A stretch of DNA of 64,000 bases, from NCBI GenBank assembly GCA_963840075.1, contig CAWIXS010000033.1, positions 1 to 64,000 of the forward strand, written 5' to 3'. This DNA comes from AWTP1-13 sp963840075 (GTDB taxonomy: Bacteria; Pseudomonadota; Alphaproteobacteria; Rhizobiales; Hyphomicrobiaceae). Shown in pieces: positions 59,484 to 64,000 of the stretch (position 1 is the stretch's first letter; each line of letters opens with the position of its first letter). A program made the translations under genes and the position numbers. The notes beneath the pieces are model-generated. The model saw nothing but the letters and a program-made list of their open reading frames with translations, made no database searches and had not been told where the DNA came from.

Positions 59484-59993
59484 TCAGCGGCCCAGTTGGC
59501 GGGCCACCTCGATCAGCTGGTCGGCGCACTTTCCCCAGCCCTCGTGGAAGCCCAGCTCCTCGTGGCGTTTGCGGTCGGCCTCGTTCTTGTGTAGCACGAC
59601 CACCGAGTAGTGCGCCTTGCCGGCGCGCTCCGTGAACGTCACGATGGCGCTGAAGGCGATCCCGGTGCAGTCCGCCCCGAGTTGCTCGGCCGTCGGCCGG
59701 TAGCCCGGCGCCAGCGCGTTGGTGAACACGATGCGCTCGTTCTCGACCAGCTCGATGAGGCACGCTTCGTGCGGGAGGTCCTGCCCCTCGGGCGAGCGCA
59801 TCACGGTGCGGAAGATGCCGCCGGGGCGCAGATCGATCCGGCACTCGACGGTGGTCCAGGGCGCGGGCGCCCACCACTTCCTGACATGCTCCGGCTCGGT
59901 CCAGGCCTTCCAGATCAGCGCGCGCGGTGCATCGACCGTGCGGTCCAGCCTGAGGTCGAGGCGGTCATCAGTCGAATTTGCGTCCCTTGCCAT
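59484..59993 (-). CDS. SRPBCC/AHSA1 domain protein
   Basis: The 169-residue protein has RLDRTVDAPRALIWKAWTEP, EHVRKWWAPAPWTTVECRID, LRPGGIFRTVMRSPEGQDLP, and the closing helix with FHEGWGKCADQLIEVARQLG. This is the AHSA1-like START/Bet v1 fold that binds hydrophobic ligands. Its start overlaps the ArsR gene by 26 bases; ArsR-AHSA1 pairs are frequent and form one regulated unit. Confidence 0.9.
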   Translation of the reverse strand: MARDANSTDDRLDLRLDRTVDAPRALIWKAWTEPEHVRKWWAPAPWTTVECRIDLRPGGIFRTVMRSPEGQDLPHEACLIELVENERIVFTNALAPGYRPTAEQLGADCTGIAFSAIVTFTERAGKAHYSVVVLHKNEADRKRHEELGFHEGWGKCADQLIEVARQLGR

Positions 59994-60348
59994 GCTTCTT
60001 CTCCTTGCGTTGTGAGTCCTTGCGCTGCAAGCCCGAGACATACGACTCCATGCGGTCGAGCCGGCCTTCCCAGACCGCACGCTGCCGCGAAATCCAGGTC
60101 TCCGCCCGCCCCAGGGCCGATGGCTCGATTTCGCACGTCCGCACCCGGCCGACCTTCTCGGTGCGGATGAGCCGGCTCTCCTCCAGCACCTTGAGGTGCT
60201 GCAGGAGCGTGGGCATGGCCATGACGAACGGCCTGGCCAGCTCGCTCACCGAGGCCGGGCCCCGGCTCAGCCGCGACACGATCGCCCGCCGGGTCGGATC
60301 CGACAGGGCATGGAACACGCGGTCGAGGCTTGCTTCTTGGTTAGTCAT
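59968..60348 (-). CDS. ArsR-family transcriptional regulator
   Basis: The 126-residue winged helix protein reads SLDRVFHALSDPTRRAIVSR, LSRGPASVSELARPFVMAMP, TLLQHLKVLEESRLIRTEKV and GRVRTCEIEPSALG. It lacks the metal-binding ELCVC box, as is normal for ArsR proteins paired with AHSA1 genes. The ATG at 60348 lies inside a palindromic operator, so autorepression is likely. The tail is Lys-rich. Confidence 0.9.
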   Translation of the reverse strand: MTNQEASLDRVFHALSDPTRRAIVSRLSRGPASVSELARPFVMAMPTLLQHLKVLEESRLIRTEKVGRVRTCEIEPSALGRAETWISRQRAVWEGRLDRMESYVSGLQRKDSQRKEKKHGKGRKFD

Positions 60349-60407
60349 GCGACTAACCATAGGCGCGCCACAGCGCCGCGTCAAGATCAGTTAGTCATTT
60401 GACTAGG
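60339..60407. promoter_or_regulatory. two ArsR operator palindromes
   Basis: GGTTAGTCATGCGACTAACC (60339-60358) is a perfect palindrome covering the arsR start codon. TTAGTCATTTGACTAG (60391-60406) is a second copy 50 bp upstream, about where the promoter should be. The shared core is TTAGTCAnnnGACTA. Confidence 0.7.
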
Positions 60408-60466
60408 TTTCAGGAATCAAGCCGGTCGGCCCAAAAACCTCGAACCTGAAACCTGGGACCTTGGGC

Positions 60467-61123
60467 CTACTCCGCGGCCTGCTTCGGCTTCGCGTCCTCG
60501 CGGGCCCAGTAGCCGGAATCGGACTTGGAGCGCTCCAGCGCCTCGGCGCTCTCGAAGCCGGGCGCCATGGAGGCGTCAGTGCCGGCCAGCACCTGGTGGT
60601 GCTCGATGTCGAGCGTCCTGAGCCAGCGCTGCTGGCCCATGGTGAGCGCGATGAAATAGCCGATCTCGACCAGCTCCGGCTCGCTGAAATGGGCGTGCAG
60701 CCGCGCCCACAGCTCGTCGGTCGCGGGCAGGTCCCAGGTGATGGCCTCGGCCCAGGCCAGCGCCGCCTTCTGCCGGTCGCTCAAGCGGGTGGACTTCTCG
60801 AAGTCGAGGAGATCGCGGTAGTCCTCCTCGGCCGCACCCAGCGTTGCGGCCTTGATGGAGCGCTGGTTGCCGCAGTACTCGCACTTCACCGAGCGCGACA
60901 CGTAGAGGCGGCACAGCTCCTTGATGGCGTGATCTGCGACCCCGTTCTTGAACACGTCGCGCCAGCTGTTGGCGAACGACCAGAACACGGCTGGCACGTG
61001 CGCGCGCACCGCCTGGCTCTCGGGCCGCGGCGTGCCCTCGCGGCGGCAGCGGTCGAGCTCGGCCAGCATGGCCGCATCGGTGATGTGCGCAGGATCGACG
61101 TAGCTGATGCGCGGGCCTGTCAT
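60467..61123 (-). CDS. AhpD/carboxymuconolactone decarboxylase family protein
   Basis: The 218-residue protein has the AhpD-like core VFWSFANSWRDVFKNGVADH, LCRLYVSRSVKCEYCGNQRS (CxxC), FEKSTRLSDRQKAALAWAEA and LVEIGYFIALTMGQQRWLRT. The CEYC pair and a downstream His in the EIGYF region suggest a peroxidase or disulfide-reducing activity, while family members without proven activity are common. ATG 61123 gives the usual start. An AGGA sequence lies about ten bases upstream. Confidence 0.88.
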   Translation of the reverse strand: MTGPRISYVDPAHITDAAMLAELDRCRREGTPRPESQAVRAHVPAVFWSFANSWRDVFKNGVADHAIKELCRLYVSRSVKCEYCGNQRSIKAATLGAAEEDYRDLLDFEKSTRLSDRQKAALAWAEAITWDLPATDELWARLHAHFSEPELVEIGYFIALTMGQQRWLRTLDIEHHQVLAGTDASMAPGFESAEALERSKSDSGYWAREDAKPKQAAE

Positions 61124-61164
61124 GGCGTATTCCTCCCGGTCGTCGGTTGGGTTTAGACGAGGCA

Positions 61165-61346
61165 TATTGGCGCTCGGACGGGCGCCGATCAATGCTGTCC
61201 CGATCCCACGTCAGCACAGATTGCCGCCCATCGACGAAGGTAATGTCAGAGAATGTGAGGACCTTGAACGCGAGCGCCTGAAGGTAGCGCTTGAGAATGA
61301 AATGCTTCGCCTTTGTCTGCTGGCGACCAGAATATAGGTCGGCCAC
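61165..61346 (-). pseudogene. three-Cys-motif partner protein (TcmP), N-terminal stub
   Basis: From a GTG at 61346 the frame reads MADLYSGRQQTKAKHFILKR, then LQALAFKVLTFSDITFVDG, and then loses homology near 61215. TcmP proteins begin with the (Y)xGRxQTxxKHxILKxYL and ITYVDxFSG pattern and are about 270-390 residues long. It starts 10 bases after the stop of the DUF5131 gene, its usual partner. About 80 percent of the gene is missing. Confidence 0.65.
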
Positions 61347-61355
61347 GTTTCCTCC

Positions 61356-62114
61356 CTATGCGGCCGCGGCCAATTCCTTGCGTAGGTGGTTGGAGACGCG
61401 GGGATACTCGTTCCACTCCCGCCCGCACAGCAGACGCCCACCGGACTTCGGCCGGATGCCGCCCCATTGCTTGAAGAAGAATGCGACCTCAGCCGCACGG
61501 CATTGGTCGCGAATGTCGATCGCCCACTCTTCGGCCATCGGCCGCGCCCGCGGGCCACTCTCGCCGCCGACAATGGCCCAGTCCATGCCCGTCAGATCGA
61601 CCTTGCCGACCGGCCCGAGCAGTGGCTCGAAGGAGACGAACTTCACTGACGCTTGCGCGGCGCGAAGATGCTTCACCCGCACAGCGTTCTGCTGGTCTTC
61701 GACCGAGACGCCCAGCCAGATATGCAACGGCGCCACGCCCCTGCCGTACCGGCCGCGCAAATAGCGAACCATCAGGGAGCTGCGCTTGGTCAGAACCTGG
61801 AAGCTATGCCAGTCGGCCCCTTCCATCGTGTCGAACACGGCATCGATGAACCGCGTGGGCACCTCTTTGTGGAAGAGGTCGCTCATGGAGTTCACGAAGA
61901 TGCGCCTGGGTTGCCGCCAGTTGAGGGGCTGCTGCAGGCGCTCGGGCCGCAACGTGAGATCGAACCCGTTCTCAAACGGATGTCCCGGCACCCCCCGGAA
62001 CCGCTCGGAGAAACGCTCCGCGTAGCAGAAATCGCAGCCGGGCGTGATCTTCGAGCATCCCGTCACGGGGTTCCACGTCGCGTCCGTCCATTCAATCTGA
62101 GTCGTCGTCGACAT
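61356..62114 (-). CDS. phage Gp37/Gp68-like DUF5131 protein (three-Cys-motif protein)
   Basis: The 252-residue protein has IEWTDATWNPVTGCSKITPG, CDFCYAERFSERFRG with the radical-SAM-like three-Cys pattern, RRIFVNSMSDLFHKEVPTRF, HIWLGVSVEDQQNAVRVKHL, KFVSFEPLLGPVGKVDLTGM, DWAIVGGESGPRARPMAEEW and FFFKQWGGI. The fold and cysteines suggest an Fe-S radical enzyme. Members occur in phages and accessory regions with TcmP. Here the partner is truncated. Confidence 0.9.
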   Translation of the reverse strand: MSTTTQIEWTDATWNPVTGCSKITPGCDFCYAERFSERFRGVPGHPFENGFDLTLRPERLQQPLNWRQPRRIFVNSMSDLFHKEVPTRFIDAVFDTMEGADWHSFQVLTKRSSLMVRYLRGRYGRGVAPLHIWLGVSVEDQQNAVRVKHLRAAQASVKFVSFEPLLGPVGKVDLTGMDWAIVGGESGPRARPMAEEWAIDIRDQCRAAEVAFFFKQWGGIRPKSGGRLLCGREWNEYPRVSNHLRKELAAAA

Positions 62115-62281
62115 GGCCTACCATAGAACGAAATAGGAACACAAGCAAGATCGCATACAGCCCCAGCCCGATGTTCTGCGCACGCCGGATCGGCGTCATT
62201 TTCCGTTCGCGCCCATTCAAGAGGTACGCCTTCGTCAGCACACCGACACCGTTTCGCAGTTGAGCGCGCTCGAACCAAGCG
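62115..62281. other. intergenic region
   Basis: No gene seen. The A+T-richer part at 62120-62150 next to the DUF5131 start probably holds its promoter. Confidence 0.35.
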
Positions 62282-63601
62282 TCACGCCAGCGCCGTCACC
62301 GGGTTCTCCACGAGGCCGCGGAAGGCTGAGAGCAGCTCGGCGCCGAGCGCGCCGTCGACCACGCGGTGGTCGCAGGAGAGCGTCACGGTCATGACGCCGG
62401 CGAACACGATGGTGCCGTCCTCCTCCTCCATCGGCTGGCGCCGCGCGGCGCCCACCGCCAGCACGGTGGCGTGCGGCGGGTTGATGATGGCGGCGAACTC
62501 GCGCACGCCGTACATGCCGAGGTTGGAGATGACGCTCGAGCCGCCCTGGTACTCCTGCGGCTTCAGGCGGCGCGCGCGGGCGCGCGCGGCAAGCTCCTTC
62601 ATCTCGGCGGAGATCGCGGAGAGCGACTTCATCTCGGCCTTGCGGACGATGGGCGTGTAGAGCCCGCCGTCGACCGCCACCGCCACCCCGATGTCGGAAT
62701 GTTTCAGCCACAGGATGCGGTCGCCCGCCCAGGCGGCGTTGGCGGCCGGCAGGCGCTGCAGCGCCGCCGCCCAGGCCTTGATGAGAAAGTCGTTGAGCGA
62801 GAGCTTGAAGGCAGGCGCACCGTCCCTGCCCGTGGGGGCGGCGGCATTGGCGTCCTCGCGCGCCCTGAGGAGCGCGTCGATGCCGATGTCGGCGGTCAGA
62901 TAGAAATGCGGGATCGTCTGCTTGGCCTCGACCAGCCGTGCGGCAATGGTGGAGCGCATGTTGTCGAGCGGCAGCTCCTCGTAGCTCCCCGGCTCGTAGA
63001 GCGCCTTGACCCGATCGGACGTGCGACCTTCGGCGACCCGCGCGGCCGGGGCCTGCCGCACCACCCTCAGGTCGCGGGCGAAGATGCGTCCGCGCGGGCC
63101 GGAGCCCTGCACGGCGGCAAGATCGATGCCGCCCTCCACGGCGAGGCGCCGGGCGAGCGGCGTCACGGTGACGGCGCCGCGCCGCGCCGGGCCGTAGTTG
63201 CGGGCCGGCGTGCGCACCTCGAAGAACGGATCGAGCGCGACGGCGGCGGCGCCGTGAGGGGTGGGGGCTGCGAAGGCCGGGGCGGACGCCGCCAGAGCCG
63301 GGCGCGGAAGCGCGGCGGAGGCGCGTGGCGGAGGCGGTGCGGAAGCCGGGCTCGCAGCGCTCGCGCCGGCCGCCTCGGCGATGACGGCGACGATGGTGCC
63401 GACCGGGACCACCTCGCCCACGCCGGCGCGGATCTCGGAGAGCACGCCGGCGGCCGTTGCCGGTACCTCCATGGAGGTCTTGTCGGTCTCGATCTCGAAC
63501 AGGTTGTCGCCGGGCCGCACGGCCTCGCCGGGCGACTTGAACCATTGCGTGATCTTGCCTTCGGCCACCGTCTCGCCGAGCTGCGGCATCAGGACGTCCA
63601 T
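62282..63601 (-). CDS. dihydrolipoamide acyltransferase E2 of a 2-oxoacid dehydrogenase complex
   Basis: The 439-residue protein has one lipoyl domain (VLMPQLGETVAEGKITQWFK, lipoyl Lys in EIETDKTSMEVPA), an Ala/Pro-rich linker, and a peripheral subunit-binding domain (TVTPLARRLAVEGGIDLAAV, GSGPRGRIFARDL). The catalytic domain has IPHFYLTADIGIDALL, SSVISNLGMYGVREFAAIIN and the active site SCDHRVVDGALGAELL. It transfers the acyl group to CoA. The E1 genes at 51524-53521 could be its partners. No E3 gene is in the window. Confidence 0.92.
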   Translation of the reverse strand: MDVLMPQLGETVAEGKITQWFKSPGEAVRPGDNLFEIETDKTSMEVPATAAGVLSEIRAGVGEVVPVGTIVAVIAEAAGASAASPASAPPPPRASAALPRPALAASAPAFAAPTPHGAAAVALDPFFEVRTPARNYGPARRGAVTVTPLARRLAVEGGIDLAAVQGSGPRGRIFARDLRVVRQAPAARVAEGRTSDRVKALYEPGSYEELPLDNMRSTIAARLVEAKQTIPHFYLTADIGIDALLRAREDANAAAPTGRDGAPAFKLSLNDFLIKAWAAALQRLPAANAAWAGDRILWLKHSDIGVAVAVDGGLYTPIVRKAEMKSLSAISAEMKELAARARARRLKPQEYQGGSSVISNLGMYGVREFAAIINPPHATVLAVGAARRQPMEEEDGTIVFAGVMTVTLSCDHRVVDGALGAELLSAFRGLVENPVTALA

Positions 63602-63687
63602 GTCTTCCTCCCGCCGGGGCCGGAGCCCGCATGCGCCAAGGCTTTAGCAGCAGCCGACGATCTCGCGCAACAGCCCCGCCGAGCAGC

Positions 63688-64000
63688 TCAGCCGGAGGGC
63701 GAGGCCTTCGCCACCTTTGCGCGCAGGCGCGGAAGGTAGCTCTTCAAGTTTCGCCCCGGGCAATCGCTCGAAGGGACGTGATCGTTGTGACCGGAAATCC
63801 TGGTTGCTGAGACCCGGTACGTGGCCGCGAGCCAGATGACGAGCCTGTCGAGCGACTTGACCTGCGCCGCGCTCGGCTGCTCGTTGTCGAAGTGGCCTTC
63901 CAGCACGATCTGGATCCGCCCGGCGGTGCTGTAGAGCGTGTTGGTGTCGCCCTCGTAGTTGATGTCGCGGCCCTCCGCGATCCGGCCCGCTGCGTCGATG
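63688..64000 (-). CDS. N-acetylmuramoyl-L-alanine amidase, C-terminal part (5' end outside window)
   Basis: The minus frame is open from the window edge: GRIAEGRDINYEGDTNTLYS, TAGRIQIVLEGHFDNEQPSA, QVKSLDRLVIWLAATYRVSA, RISGHNDHVPSSDCPGRNLK and a basic tail. SGHNDH with DCPGRN gives the zinc-binding His and Cys of the Amidase_2/PGRP fold. It cleaves the peptide from the glycan in peptidoglycan; phage endolysins share this fold. The N-terminal part with the first His ligand lies beyond base 64000. Confidence 0.85.
   Translation of the reverse strand, partial: IDAAGRIAEGRDINYEGDTNTLYSTAGRIQIVLEGHFDNEQPSAAQVKSLDRLVIWLAATYRVSATRISGHNDHVPSSDCPGRNLKSYLPRLRAKVAKASPSG

Noticed and set aside
1..64000. 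CRISPR array
   Set aside because: No set of regularly spaced 25-40 bp direct repeats was seen; the repeats found are dispersed palindromes.

Overview
The window looks like a chromosomal segment of a high-GC alphaproteobacterium, most likely Hyphomicrobiales-like. This is inferred from gene order and content: mdh with sucC and sucD, a hisC / prephenate dehydrogenase / gamma-glutamylcyclotransferase cluster, an AapJ-type binding protein, and DUF983, DUF1330 and GFA proteins. No rRNA or tRNA gene was recognised, and the species cannot be named from the sequence.

Left part, about 1-26.9 kb: a graveyard of mobile DNA. It starts with prophage debris (integrase, tape measure, late control D, P4-type primase C-terminus) that runs into a 5'-truncated, frameshifted gamma-family PLP lyase. 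An HxlR regulator and a DUF1330 gene follow, bounded by a 32-bp direct repeat. Next come an IS91-type unit, a small secreted three-repeat beta-trefoil lectin, an IS5 remnant and a broken acetyltransferase. From 10.5 to 14.7 kb an IS1182-like element is welded to a truncated group II intron copy, which abuts a second, nearly complete intron with recognisable domain V and a frameshifted maturase. Genes that look functional in this part are a TRAP binding protein, a YceI / cytochrome b561 / YceI cluster with an H-NS-like reading frame upstream, a MarR / ICMT-like divergent pair and an ECF sigma / NTF2-like divergent pair. Two MITE-like elements, at 21.0 and 21.7 kb, flank a small acidic orphan gene. 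Remnants of a resolvase, a type ISP restriction enzyme and a subtilase close the section.

Right part, about 27-64 kb: conserved metabolic core. Succinyl-CoA synthetase is present, but sucC and sucD are separated by about 2.8 kb holding an IS110/IS1111-type element and two accessory genes. ridA and mdh lie upstream. Then come a flavin monooxygenase, hisC, a frameshifted prephenate dehydrogenase, ChaC, a cystathionine beta-lyase, an orphan amino-acid binding protein, a von Willebrand A protein with a secreted partner, a MetE-like enzyme, a fluoride-exporter operon (crcB plus DUF190) preceded by a fluoride riboswitch with a terminator, a pseudouridine synthase, a 2-oxoacid dehydrogenase E1 alpha/beta pair (beta frameshifted) with an E2 gene 9 kb away, an M24 peptidase-fold protein, a beta-hydroxyacid dehydrogenase, an ArsR/AHSA1 pair with matching palindromic operators, an AhpD-like protein, a DUF5131 gene with a truncated TcmP partner, and a partial amidase at the edge.

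Intergenic spaces in the right part carry several short palindromic repeat families. The most frequent has a GGGGTCAGACCC core. Many genes of the left part and three in the core (prephenate dehydrogenase, E1 beta, and the PLP lyase) show single-base frameshifts. They are reported as seen; sequencing error cannot be excluded for those in otherwise intact core genes.
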